41,455 bases of DNA from Oscillospiraceae bacterium (GTDB lineage: Bacteria; Bacillota; Clostridia; Oscillospirales; Acutalibacteraceae), in assembly GCA_015065695.1 (NCBI GenBank), contig SVPT01000007.1:1-41455 (forward strand). Direction: 5' to 3'. A model generated the notes under the pieces. That model saw nothing but the letters and a program-made list of their open reading frames with translations. It was not told where the DNA came from and did not search any database. Position 1 is the first letter of the stretch; each line of letters opens with the position of its first letter. Of the stretch, positions 1 to 7,372 are shown piece by piece. The position numbers were made by a program, and so were the translations under genes.

Positions 1-123
1 GCCGGCTCCTCCTCCGTTCCCGCACACGTTGAGATGATGGGTCTCATCGGTATGGGCAACAACCCCATGGTCGGTGCTACCGTCGCTTGCGCTGTTGCAG
101 TTGCAGAGGGTCTGGGCAGATAA
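1..123 (+). CDS. GGGtGRT protein, C-terminal end (partial)
   Basis: The window opens inside a gene; the last 40 codons and a TAA stop at 121-123 are present. The visible residues include SSSVPAHVEMMGLIGMGNNP and then MVGATVACAVAVAEGLGR. From memory this matches the C-terminus of the GGGtGRT family, proteins of about 330 residues named for a glycine-rich motif that lies upstream of this window. The family is widespread in anaerobic Clostridia and Bacteroidetes and has no firmly established biochemical role. A strong rho-independent terminator follows 25 bases later, so this gene ends its transcription unit. The assignment rests on the tail only. Confidence 0.8.
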   Translation, partial: AGSSSVPAHVEMMGLIGMGNNPMVGATVACAVAVAEGLGR

Positions 124-147
124 ATTCTCCCGCTATTAATTGCTAAA

Positions 148-184
148 GACAGGCTGCCCGTTGATTTCGGGCAGCCTGTTTTGG
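148..184 (+). terminator. Rho-independent terminator after the GGGtGRT gene
   Basis: A stem of ACAGGCTGCCCG (149-160) pairs with CGGGCAGCCTGT (168-179) around a 7-base loop and is followed by TTTT. It separates the GGGtGRT gene from the Gx-family gene. Confidence 0.85.
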
Positions 185-200
185 AATCCGGAGGGCTTTT

Positions 201-722
201 ATGAAGGTAAGAAAGCTGGCTCTGACGGCAATGCTGCTTGCCCTTGCCATAGTGCTTGGGTGGGTGGAGCAGCTTGTTCCGCTGCCGCTGCCTGTGCCCG
301 GCATCAAGCTGGGGCTGGGCAATATCATGGTGCTGTACGCACTGTACGCGCTGGACAGCCGCACCGCGTTTGTGCTTTCGGCAGCAAAGGTGCTGCTTTC
401 GGCACTGCTTTTTTGCGGCTTCTCCGGTCTGCTTTACTCTGCCGCGGGTGCGCTGCTCAGCTATGCGGTGATGCTGGCTGCAAAGCACTTCGGCAGGCAC
501 TTCTCCCCTGTGGGGGTCAGCGCGGCGGGGGGCGCGGCACACGTCTGCGCACAGGTGTGCGTGGCGGTGATTCTCACCGCACAGCCCTCGCTGTGGCGGC
601 TGATGGCTCCGCTGATGTTTGTGGGCACTGTTTCAGGCGCGCTGACCGGTCTGGTCACCGCACTGCTGCTGAGGCGGCTTGATGGGATTGCGGTACAGGA
701 GGCGTCCACGCCTCAGGCGTAA
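201..722 (+). CDS. Gx transporter family protein (heptaprenyl diphosphate synthase component I-like)
   Basis: A 173-residue, very hydrophobic protein with about five membrane segments. The N-terminal helix is followed by the family-typical stretch PLPVPGIKLGLGNIMVLYAL (about residues 28-47), then FVLSAAKVLLSALLFCGFSG and a glycine/alanine-rich core. This matches the family called Hpre_diP_synt_I or Gx transporter. It was first annotated as subunit I of heptaprenyl diphosphate synthase, but it is an integral membrane protein, so a transport or scaffold role is as likely. The ATG at 201 has GGAGG at 190-194. In Clostridia this family often sits beside apbE and NusG-II genes; here apbE follows 89 bases downstream, which suggests a link with flavin- or quinone-dependent electron transfer. 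Confidence 0.82.
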   Translation: MKVRKLALTAMLLALAIVLGWVEQLVPLPLPVPGIKLGLGNIMVLYALYALDSRTAFVLSAAKVLLSALLFCGFSGLLYSAAGALLSYAVMLAAKHFGRHFSPVGVSAAGGAAHVCAQVCVAVILTAQPSLWRLMAPLMFVGTVSGALTGLVTALLLRRLDGIAVQEASTPQA

Positions 723-758
723 GCAAAAGTGAATTGATGGAAGAGCGGTATAACAAAA

Positions 759-776
759 TGGGGCATCTCTGCCCCA
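759..776 (+). other. Hairpin in the apbE leader
   Basis: TGGGGCA (759-765) and TGCCCCA (770-776) form a perfect 7-base-pair stem with a 4-base loop in the gap between the Gx-family gene and apbE. There is no T-tract, so this is not a standard terminator. It may be an RNA-processing or stability element. A second weak stem, GGGA (797-800) with TCCC (807-810), would overlap the apbE ribosome binding site. Confidence 0.45.
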
Positions 777-811
777 CAGAAAAACACCCGACCATGGGAG
801 GTCATTTCCCG

Positions 812-1816
812 ATGAACAAACGACGGATATTCTGCATACTGCTGACGATAATAACGACTCTGACGCTGCTGACAGGCTGCGGCGGCAAGGCATCGCCGCA
901 CACCCGTGAGGGCTTTTACTTTGACACATACATTCGCATAACCGTACACGATGCTGATGATGCAGAGGGTGCGCTGGAGAAAGCCTTTTCCCACTGCGCC
1001 TACTGGGACGGGCTGTGGGGGCGCGACACCTCCGGCAGCGACGTGTGGCGCATAAACCACGCGGCGGGCACTTCGGTAGAGGTGGAGGAGGAAACCGCAC
1101 GGCTTATCGAAAAGGGGCTGTACTACTCGCAGCTTTCGGGCGGTGTGTTTGACATTACCTGCGGTGCGGTCACCTCACTGTGGGATTTTTCCTCCGACAA
1201 CCCCGCTGTACCTGACGAAAAGGCCCTTGCGGCGGCGGTGAAAACCATCGACTACACCTCCGTCAGGCTGGAGGGTAACACCGTCACTGTGCCCGAGGGC
1301 ACTATGCTCGACCTTGGCGGCATTGCCAAGGGGTACATCGCAGACCTGCTGGCAGATGAGCTGCGCGGCGCGGGTGTGCGCAGTGCGGTCATCGACCTTG
1401 GCGGAAACATCTTTGCGATGGGCAGCAAGGCAGGCGGCGATTTCTCCATTGCCGTACAGTCACCCTACCCCGACGAGGACTACCTTGATGTACTGTCGGT
1501 GTCCGACCGCTCAGTTGTCACAGCGGGCAGCTATGAGCGTTGCTTTGAGCGGGACGGTGTGCTCTACCACCACATACTCGACACCCAGACAGGTATGCCC
1601 GCCGAAACTGGCATACAGTCGGTCACTGTTGTTTCGCAATCCTCCTGCGAGGGCGATGCGCTGGCGACCATCTGCTTCCTGCTGGGCGCAGATGATGCCC
1701 TTGCGCTGATAGAATCCACCCCCGGAGCGGAAATGATTATGGCACTGGACGACGGCAGCGCGGTCTTTTCCTCCGGCTATGGCGCGTACAGCCAGATGAA
1801 CAGCCAGCCTGTGTAA
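812..1816 (+). CDS. apbE: FAD:protein FMN transferase, lipoprotein (ApbE family)
   Basis: ApbE attaches FMN from FAD to Thr/Ser of exported flavoproteins such as Rnf or Nqr subunits (EC 2.7.1.180), outside the membrane. The 334-residue form starts at ATG 812, preceded by GGAGGT at 798-803. It begins MNKRRIFCILLT and reaches a lipobox LLTGC, so it is a lipoprotein; longer in-frame starts would bury this signal peptide. Family motifs are visible: DLGGIAKGYIADLLADEL, the Mg/FAD-associated IDLGGNIFAMGS, and near the C-terminus HHILDTQTGMPAETG followed by CEGDALATICFLLG. The length is usual for the family. It probably shares a transcript with the Gx-family gene. A terminator follows. Confidence 0.92.
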   Translation: MNKRRIFCILLTIITTLTLLTGCGGKASPHTREGFYFDTYIRITVHDADDAEGALEKAFSHCAYWDGLWGRDTSGSDVWRINHAAGTSVEVEEETARLIEKGLYYSQLSGGVFDITCGAVTSLWDFSSDNPAVPDEKALAAAVKTIDYTSVRLEGNTVTVPEGTMLDLGGIAKGYIADLLADELRGAGVRSAVIDLGGNIFAMGSKAGGDFSIAVQSPYPDEDYLDVLSVSDRSVVTAGSYERCFERDGVLYHHILDTQTGMPAETGIQSVTVVSQSSCEGDALATICFLLGADDALALIESTPGAEMIMALDDGSAVFSSGYGAYSQMNSQPV

Positions 1817-1830
1817 AAAATAAAGAATAC

Positions 1831-1867
1831 AAAAGGGTCGTGGGCAAAGCCTGCGACCCTTCTTTGA
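1831..1867 (+). terminator. Terminator after apbE
   Basis: AGGGTCG (1834-1840) pairs with CGACCCT (1854-1860), with an inner GGC/GCC pairing and the T-rich run TTCTTT behind it. The rest of the gap up to 2045 holds no gene or other recognisable element. Confidence 0.7.
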
Positions 1868-2045
1868 TAAACAGCATCAGAAAAAGGACAAAAAAAGACG
1901 GCTGATGTAAATTCAGCCGTTGCAATTTTTGTTATTCGCCCGTTATCAACATCTGTTCACCAATGACAAATCATTTTTTCCAATCCCTTTGCATATCTGT
2001 TCCTGAAAATATGTAACCAATCAGCACACAAGTAAAGCCACATCA

Positions 2046-2315
2046 TCACTCAAACAGTTCGTCTATAGATACATCGAACACCTTGGAAAAGATGTACAGC
2101 TCACGGTCGTTGACACCGCGGCGATTGTTTTCTATTTTCGAAAGTGTGCATACCGCCATGCTGACACCCAGTTTCCTGATCTCATCAATGACCTGCTGCT
2201 GTGTCAGTCCCCTTGCTGTGCGAATGCTTACCAACTGCTTATGTACGATATTATTTGATGATTGCTGTTCACCTGATTTGGGCGATACAGAATACTCTGC
2301 TGAATTCTTTCGCAT
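2046..2315 (-). CDS. Small XRE-family helix-turn-helix regulator
   Basis: An 89-residue DNA-binding protein. After a polar tail of about 25 residues, a complete HTH_XRE (Cro/C1) domain follows: QLVSIRTARGLTQQQVIDEI, then the recognition helix region VSMAVCTLSKIENNRRGVND, then LYIFSKVFDVSIDELFE, the usual closing helix. There is no effector domain, so it probably acts as a simple repressor. The coding region and its flanks are visibly richer in A/T than the neighbouring genes, which fits acquisition from elsewhere. It stands alone on the minus strand, divergent from the pheS T-box unit. Its promoter overlaps a dyad that could be its own operator. The target genes cannot be told from the window. 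Confidence 0.85.
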   Translation of the reverse strand: MRKNSAEYSVSPKSGEQQSSNNIVHKQLVSIRTARGLTQQQVIDEIRKLGVSMAVCTLSKIENNRRGVNDRELYIFSKVFDVSIDELFE

Positions 2316-2360
2316 CTATGCCTTACAACTCCTTTTAACGGAATCAGATTATCGAAACCT

Positions 2361-2402
2361 TGTGTGTAGTATAATATTATCACACAGCGGTTGTTTAGTC
2401 AA
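2361..2402 (-). promoter_or_regulatory. Promoter of the XRE gene with a possible autoregulatory operator
   Basis: Read on the minus strand, TTGACT (2397-2402) and TAATAT (2374-2379) are 17 bases apart, a good sigma-A promoter. An inverted repeat TGTGTG (2361-2366) and CACACA (2381-2386) brackets the palindrome ATAATATTAT (2371-2380) over the -10 box, the expected place for an XRE repressor to bind. The rest of the stretch 2403-2610 contains no credible gene. Confidence 0.6.
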
Positions 2403-2610
2403 TACATATCATGCTGACATATGTAAAAATACGCATCTTATTTGACGGTTTCAGTGCAGTGTGCTGTTTTTTATGACAGCTGTGACCTGCACATTCCGCA
2501 TGCCGCAGGGTGCGGTACGCAGCACTGCAGGATGCGGTGTATTCCGTCTGCTTCGATGCGTTTTTTCTTCTGCTGCCTGACAACATTCGCGTCAAATTGC
2601 ATTTTGGCTC

Positions 2611-2638
2611 TTGATTTATCCTCGGATTATGATATAAT
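2611..2638 (+). promoter_or_regulatory. Sigma-A promoter of the pheST operon
   Basis: TTGATT (2611-2616), a 16-base spacer and TATAAT (2633-2638) lie directly upstream of the T-box leader. Transcription should begin near 2645. Confidence 0.7.
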
Positions 2639-2644
2639 GTTTTG

Positions 2645-2962
2645 TAATCGGCATATTATGCTGCACAAACGCCTTGATCAAGAGAGTAGGCTTCCCCCAA
2701 TACCGCCCACAGAGAGGCAGCGACATGGCTGGAATCGCTGCTGTACGGTGCGGAAGCTGAAGTTCACTTGGGAGCGGCGCGGCTGAACCCCTTGTGTAAC
2801 GCACACAGGTGCGGTGCGCACAGGACTGTAGGCTGCGACGGTCGGACACCGTTACCTGTCTGAGGAGTGTTTGCTCTGGAACGTGTTTTCATTGCAAAAA
2901 TCGGGGTGGTACCGCGGAGCATAGCGTCTTCGTCCCTGACATGGGGCGTTGACGTTTTTTAT
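2645..2962 (+). ncRNA. T-box leader (tRNA-Phe sensing) of pheST
   Basis: This leader carries the conserved T-box sequence GGGTGGTACCGCG at 2904-2916, whose bulge pairs with the acceptor end of uncharged tRNA. Upstream is a long stem I region that includes GAGAGTAGGC near 2682. A TTC triplet at 2763-2765 within GAAGTTCACTT is in a suitable place to be the Phe specifier codon. Downstream, CGTC..CGTCCC (2925-2936) pairs with GGGGCG..GACG (2943-2954), followed by six T: the intrinsic terminator that forms when tRNA-Phe is charged. Transcription continues into pheST when uncharged tRNA-Phe stabilises the antiterminator. The specifier call agrees with the downstream genes. Confidence 0.92.
2925..2960 (+). 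terminator. T-box-controlled intrinsic terminator
   Basis: A 10-base-pair stem with a TT/TT internal loop and loop TGACAT is followed by TTTTTT (2955-2960). It overlaps the expression platform of the T-box. The 150 bases from here to pheS are pyrimidine-rich leader without a gene. Confidence 0.85.
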
Positions 2963-3118
2963 TTGCTTTTTCGTTTTTCGCTTTCTTTTTTCGATATTTG
3001 ATTTTTTCACCGAAATGTTCCGTCCGCACCCCTGCATTCAACCATCTCTTCACTCGCACACAGTTATTTTTTTCACCAATATTGCCATATAAACTAACAC
3101 AACACGGAGGTTTGACTG

Positions 3119-4150
3119 ATGAACGAAAAACTTCAGCAGCTCAGAGAGCAGTTCGAGCAGCTTTCGGTGCAGATCAGCGACAGCGCCGCACTGGAGCAGA
3201 TGCGCATCAGCTTTCTGGGCAAGAACGGCAGCCTGACCAATCTTTTCAAGGAGCTTCGCACCCTCTCCGCAGAGGACAAGAAGACCGCCGCCACCGGCAT
3301 CAACCAGCTCAAGAAGGAGCTGGAGCAGTTTATTGCCGACAAGTCTGCCGAGCTGGCAGCCGCAGAGCAGGCCGCACAGCTTGCCAACACCGAGACCTAC
3401 GACTTTACTCTCCCCTCCTCCCTCACCGGCGGCAGCCTGCACCCCATCACCCTTGTGCAGCGCGAGGTTGAGGCCATCTTCGCCAGCATGGGCTTCACCA
3501 TCGAGGACTTCCGCGAGATAGTTGACGACTACGACAACTTCGAGGCGGTCAATATCCCGCCCCATCACCCCGCCCGCGATATGCAGGACACCTACTTCCT
3601 TGATAACGGGCAGCTTCTCAAGACCCACACCTCCGCTGCCCAGAACTCCATCATGCGCAAGTACGGCGCACCCCTGCGCGCTGTGTTCCCCGGACGCTGC
3701 TTCCGCAACGAGGCTATTGACGCCTGCCACGAGAACACCTTCTTCCAGATGGAAGGCATGATGATTGACGAGAACATCTCCATCTCCAACCTTATCTACT
3801 TCATGAAGACCATGCTTTCCGAGGTCTTTAAGAGAGATATTCAGGTGCGTCTGCGCCCCGGCTTCTTCCCCTTCGTTGAGCCCGGCTTTGAGCTGGACAT
3901 AAGCTGCCTGATCTGCGGCGGCGAGGGCTGCCCCACCTGCAAGCACAGCGGCTGGCTGGAGCTGTGCCCCTGCGGCATGATCCACCCCAACGTACTGGAA
4001 GCAGGCGGCATTGACAGCGAGAAGTACACCGGCTTCGCTTTCGGTCTGGGTCTTACCCGCCTTGCCATGATGAAGTACGGCATCAAGGACATCCGCATAC
4101 TCAACAGCGGCAGCCTGAAGGCACTGTCCCAGTTTACCGCAAAACAGTAA
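3119..4150 (+). CDS. pheS: Phenylalanine--tRNA ligase alpha subunit
   Basis: The catalytic subunit of the alpha2-beta2 phenylalanyl-tRNA synthetase. The 343-residue length is normal. Residues 1-80 form the coiled-coil tRNA-binding arm (ALEQMRISFLGKNGSLTNLF). The class II core follows: motif 2 region FPGRCFRNEAIDACHENTFFQ, then RLRPGFFPFVEPG and motif 3 GFAFGLGLTRLAMMKYGI. Around residues 263-288 lies a Cys-rich insert, CLICGGEGCPTCKHSG followed by CPCGMIHP. I recall such inserts from many clostridial PheS proteins, and it may bind zinc. The ATG has CGGAGG about eight bases upstream. The gene is under T-box control and lies 20 bases before pheT. Confidence 0.98.
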   Translation: MNEKLQQLREQFEQLSVQISDSAALEQMRISFLGKNGSLTNLFKELRTLSAEDKKTAATGINQLKKELEQFIADKSAELAAAEQAAQLANTETYDFTLPSSLTGGSLHPITLVQREVEAIFASMGFTIEDFREIVDDYDNFEAVNIPPHHPARDMQDTYFLDNGQLLKTHTSAAQNSIMRKYGAPLRAVFPGRCFRNEAIDACHENTFFQMEGMMIDENISISNLIYFMKTMLSEVFKRDIQVRLRPGFFPFVEPGFELDISCLICGGEGCPTCKHSGWLELCPCGMIHPNVLEAGGIDSEKYTGFAFGLGLTRLAMMKYGIKDIRILNSGSLKALSQFTAKQ

Positions 4151-4170
4151 CCGAAGGAGGAGAATAAACA

Positions 4171-6549
4171 ATGCTTATTTCAATGAACTGGATCTCCGAT
4201 TTCGTTGACCTCTCCGGTCTGAATATTGAGGAGCTTATCCACCGCTTCACCCTCTCCACTGCCGAGGTGGAGGAGATCATTCACAAGGGCGAGGATCTCT
4301 CCGGCGTTGTTGCCGGACGTATTCTCACCATCGAGAATCACCCCAAGTCCAAGAAACTGCATCTGCTGACCGTTGACGGCGGCGACAAGATATATGATGT
4401 TGTGTGCGGCGCACCCAACGTCCGCGAGGGCATGATCGTTCCCTTTGCCAAGGAGGGCGGCAGAGCCGGCGGCATGGATATACGCAAGGCTACCATCGCA
4501 GGCTACGACTCCTACGGTATGTGCTGCTCCGAGGCAGAGCTGGGCATCAGTGCCGACCATTCCGGTCTGATGGAGCTGCCTGAGGACACTGTTGTCGGCA
4601 CCGACATCAAGAAGCTCTTCCCCATTGACGACATCGTCTTTGAGGTGGACAACAAGTCCCTTACCAACCGCCCCGACCTGTGGGGTCACTACGGCATTGC
4701 CCGCGAGTTTGCCGCACTGAGCGGACGCAAGCTGCGCCCCCTCACCCTGCACGACACCGACGCCTACGCAAACCTGCCCGAGGTTTCCATCGACATCAGG
4801 GACACCGAGCATTGCTACCGCTATTCCAGCATCAAGGTGGAAAACGTCACCATCGGCGTCAGCCCGGTGCAGATGCGTATCCGCCTCTTCTACTGCGGCA
4901 TGAGAGCCATCAACCTGCTCGCCGACCTGACCAACTACCTCATGCTTGAGATGGGTCAGCCCATGCACGCATTCGACCTGCGCAAGGTGGACAAGATTGA
5001 AGTGGCACGCTTCCCCGAGCCCTTCGACTTTGAGACCCTTGACCAGACCACCCGCCGCATTGACGAGGACACCCTGATGATTTGCAGCAGCGGCACTCCC
5101 GTTGCCGTTGCAGGCATCATGGGCGGCTACGACTCGGAAATCGCAGACGACACCACCTCCCTGCTCATCGAATCCGCCAACTTTGACGGCGTTTCTGTGC
5201 GCAAGTCCTCCTCCCGTCTGGGTCTGCGCACCGATTCCAGTATGCGCTATGAGAAGATGCTTGACCCTGAGATGACCGTCCCCGCCATCAAGCGTTACCT
5301 CGCACTGCTGCTGGACATCTGCCCCGACGCAAAGGCCATCTCCCGCCTGACCGACAGCTATGTGCATCGCTACAAGAGCATCACGCTGGACTTTGACAAG
5401 AAGTACGTAGATCGCTACACCGGCATAAAGATTACCAACGCACGCATTGTCAAGACCCTCGAATCCCTCGGCTTTACCGTCCGCCACGAGCGCGGCAATT
5501 TCTCCGTTGACGTACCCTCCTGGCGTGCCACCAAGGACGTCACCATCAAGGCCGACATCATCGAGGAAATCACCCGCATCTATGGCTACGACAACTTTGA
5601 GATAAAGACCACCGTCAGCCCCCTCTTCCCCGTGCGCAGCTCTCAGGGACGTGTTGACGACACTCAGGTCAAGGATATTCTGTGCGACCGCTTCGGTCTG
5701 CACGAGGTACACTCCTACATCTGGAGCGATGCCAAGAAGCTGAAGGAAATCGGCATTGCCGTTGAGGACAACACCCGTCTGGTCAACTCCATCAACCCCG
5801 ACCAGGTGGTACTGCGCCGCTCCATGATTCCCACCCTGCTCAGCTTTGCCGCCGACAACCGCGGCTTTGCCGAGGAATTCGGCATCTTTGAGATAGGCCG
5901 TGTAAGCGACGGTCTGAAGTCCGACGGCAAGTGCAACGAGCGCAAGCGTCTGGGCATCGTGCTGGTAAGCCGCAGCCGCAGCGAGAAGCAGCTTTATCTC
6001 TACCTGAAAGACCTGCTGCTTGAGCTGACCGGCGCAATCCGTGGCTGCTCCTGCACTCTGGCTCACTGCGAAGCCACCGACCACGACTGGATGCACCCCG
6101 TCAACTCCTGCGACGTATACCTTGGCGGCAAGGAAATCGGCTCCATGTACGCACTGGCACCCTCTGTGGCAGCCGCCTTTGACAAGAAGGCTGTGGCAGT
6201 GTGCGCCGAGATAGATATGTACACCCTTGCTGAAATTGCCCCCAGCGGGGGCAGCTTCACCGAGCCCTCCCGCTTCCCCGGCGTGGACATCGACCTCTCC
6301 CTGCTGCTTGACGAAAAGCGTCTGTACGGCGAGATTGCCGAAATCATCGAGCAGAACCGCTCCGAGCTGCTGACCGGCTACACCGTCATAGACGTATACG
6401 AGAACGAGCAGCTTCAGGGCAAGCGCGTTGTCACTGTACGCCTGTTCTTCGCCTCCCCCGAGCGCACCCTCTCCGGCGAAGAGGTTTCCCTCGCTGCCGC
6501 AGAGCTGCTTGGCTGCCTTGAGGCAAAGGGCATCATGCTAAAAAAATAA
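4171..6549 (+). CDS. pheT: Phenylalanine--tRNA ligase beta subunit
   Basis: A 792-residue beta subunit of PheRS. Domains in order: N-terminal strand MLISMNWISDFVDLSG; EMAP/OB tRNA-binding domain at about 40-150 (GRILTIENHPKSKKLHLLTV); B3/B4 editing domain at about 210-390, which hydrolyses Tyr-tRNA-Phe (MGQPMHAFDLRKV, AVAGIMGG); B5 domain at about 400-475; the catalytic-like core (RRSMIPTLLSFAADN); and the C-terminal ferredoxin-fold anticodon-binding domain at about 700-792 (SRFPGVDIDLSLLLDE). A strong GGAGGAG precedes the ATG. It is co-transcribed with pheS and has the normal length. Confidence 0.98.
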   Translation: MLISMNWISDFVDLSGLNIEELIHRFTLSTAEVEEIIHKGEDLSGVVAGRILTIENHPKSKKLHLLTVDGGDKIYDVVCGAPNVREGMIVPFAKEGGRAGGMDIRKATIAGYDSYGMCCSEAELGISADHSGLMELPEDTVVGTDIKKLFPIDDIVFEVDNKSLTNRPDLWGHYGIAREFAALSGRKLRPLTLHDTDAYANLPEVSIDIRDTEHCYRYSSIKVENVTIGVSPVQMRIRLFYCGMRAINLLADLTNYLMLEMGQPMHAFDLRKVDKIEVARFPEPFDFETLDQTTRRIDEDTLMICSSGTPVAVAGIMGGYDSEIADDTTSLLIESANFDGVSVRKSSSRLGLRTDSSMRYEKMLDPEMTVPAIKRYLALLLDICPDAKAISRLTDSYVHRYKSITLDFDKKYVDRYTGIKITNARIVKTLESLGFTVRHERGNFSVDVPSWRATKDVTIKADIIEEITRIYGYDNFEIKTTVSPLFPVRSSQGRVDDTQVKDILCDRFGLHEVHSYIWSDAKKLKEIGIAVEDNTRLVNSINPDQVVLRRSMIPTLLSFAADNRGFAEEFGIFEIGRVSDGLKSDGKCNERKRLGIVLVSRSRSEKQLYLYLKDLLLELTGAIRGCSCTLAHCEATDHDWMHPVNSCDVYLGGKEIGSMYALAPSVAAAFDKKAVAVCAEIDMYTLAEIAPSGGSFTEPSRFPGVDIDLSLLLDEKRLYGEIAEIIEQNRSELLTGYTVIDVYENEQLQGKRVVTVRLFFASPERTLSGEEVSLAAAELLGCLEAKGIMLKK

Positions 6550-6588
6550 TGGCTCGGTAAAAATTCGGTGAATTTTTAGGAAAACCTA

Positions 6589-6643
6589 TTGAAAGACCGC
6601 CGCCAATAGCGTACAATATATTGTATCAGCATATTGTATCAGC
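6589..6643 (+). promoter_or_regulatory. ireB promoter with a palindromic -10 and a 13-bp tandem duplication
   Basis: TTGAAA (6589-6594), 17 bases, then TACAAT (6612-6617) make a sigma-A promoter. The -10 box lies inside a perfect 14-base palindrome, TACAATATATTGTA (6612-6625). The 13-mer ATATTGTATCAGC occurs twice in direct tandem (6618-6630 and 6631-6643) and ends at the ribosome binding site. The transcript would start inside the duplication. Confidence 0.7.
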
Positions 6644-6656
6644 GGAGGTGACAAGT

Positions 6657-6926
6657 ATGCAGGATAAAACAATGACCTTCAGCATTGGTGACGATCATTC
6701 CCAGAGAATGAAAGTTCTTCTCGGGGTTATCTATGATGCGCTTGTGGAAAAGGGGTACAACCCCATCAACCAGATAGTCGGATATATCCTCTCGGAGGAC
6801 CCGACCTACATCACCACCCACAACAACGCACGCAGCATTATCCGCAAGCTGGATCGTGATGAGCTGCTTCAGGAGCTTGTCAGGGACTATCTGCGCGATC
6901 GCACCACAGGCAAACCCGCAGAATAA
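6657..6926 (+). CDS. ireB: IreB family regulatory phosphoprotein (UPF0297/DUF965)
   Basis: An 89-residue protein. IreB was characterised in Enterococcus faecalis as a small phosphoprotein substrate of the PASTA kinase IreK that lowers cephalosporin resistance. The body matches the family closely: [40 protein letters not shown], then [19 protein letters not shown]. The N-terminus TMTFSIGDD carries the Thr residues that in the family are phosphorylated. The start at ATG 6657 is set by GGAGGTGA at 6644-6651. In other Firmicutes the gene heads an ireB-ruvX-DUF1292 operon; here the next gene is a different small protein, so the usual neighbours are missing. Confidence 0.93.
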   Translation: MQDKTMTFSIGDDHSQRMKVLLGVIYDALVEKGYNPINQIVGYILSEDPTYITTHNNARSIIRKLDRDELLQELVRDYLRDRTTGKPAE

Positions 6927-6986
6927 CTATCTGACCCGAAAGGAGGACAGTTTCGTCGGCAGTTTTTTCCGGCGGAACGCTGCCCT

Positions 6987-7268
6987 ATGAGCGAATCTTC
7001 CAGACTCATGTACAAGAACCGCCCGCTGGTGCGGTGCGGCGACCAGATTTATTACGGCAACATGACCGACAAGTTCATCGTTCAGCTCACCATCATCAGC
7101 ACCAAGAAGATCGGTGAACACGATGTACCCGACAGTGTTCTCGTACAGCTTCTTTACACCGACCCCGACATCAAGGGCAAGGGCAAGGTAAAGCGCTCGA
7201 CCATCAGACAGGGCATGAATGATGCGATGGATTATGCCGTCGCATGGCTCAACCAGAGCAACGCCTGA
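6987..7268 (+). CDS. Small conserved hypothetical protein
   Basis: A 93-residue soluble protein beginning MSESSRLMYKNRPLVRCGDQ and continuing IYYGNMTDKFIVQLTIISTK, with an Ile/Val-rich beta core and a C-terminal helix (GMNDAMDYAVAWLNQSNA). I believe similar proteins occur beside ireB in other Oscillospiraceae, but I do not know a function. The Tyr/Gly pattern and the length suggest a small beta-sandwich or adaptor. Translation signals are odd: the strong AAAGGAGG is at 6939-6946, 40 bases before the ATG, while only a weak GGCGGA sits close to it. The gene probably shares the ireB transcript, since only 60 bases separate them. Confidence 0.75.
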   Translation: MSESSRLMYKNRPLVRCGDQIYYGNMTDKFIVQLTIISTKKIGEHDVPDSVLVQLLYTDPDIKGKGKVKRSTIRQGMNDAMDYAVAWLNQSNA

Positions 7269-7307
7269 TCTGTTTTATCAAAGGCGCACAGCCTGCAACA
7301 AACAACA

Positions 7308-7341
7308 AAATGGCGGAGGGGTCGTTCCCTCCGCCATTATT
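7308..7341. terminator. Bidirectional terminator between the small protein gene and ldhA
   Basis: AATGGCGGAGGG (7309-7320) is the exact inverse of CCCTCCGCCATT (7327-7338). On the minus strand it is followed by TTGTTGTTTGTTG, which fits termination of the convergent ldhA transcript. The plus-strand tail is weaker. Confidence 0.75.
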
Positions 7342-7372
7342 GTAGCTGTCTGTGTTTGTTTTCGGTTCTGCT

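Noticed and set aside
2442-2786. Plus-strand frame of 114 codons across the T-box leader
   Set aside because: The region is accounted for by the pheST promoter and T-box stem I; the translation is Cys-rich and has no ribosome binding site.
3905-3982. Cys-rich insert in PheS as a new zinc domain
   Set aside because: I recall similar inserts in many bacterial PheS proteins, so it is noted only in the gene entry.
3050-6096. Very long minus-strand open frames opposite pheS and pheT
   Set aside because: They are antisense shadows of conserved genes in GC-rich DNA; no family motif is present in the translations.
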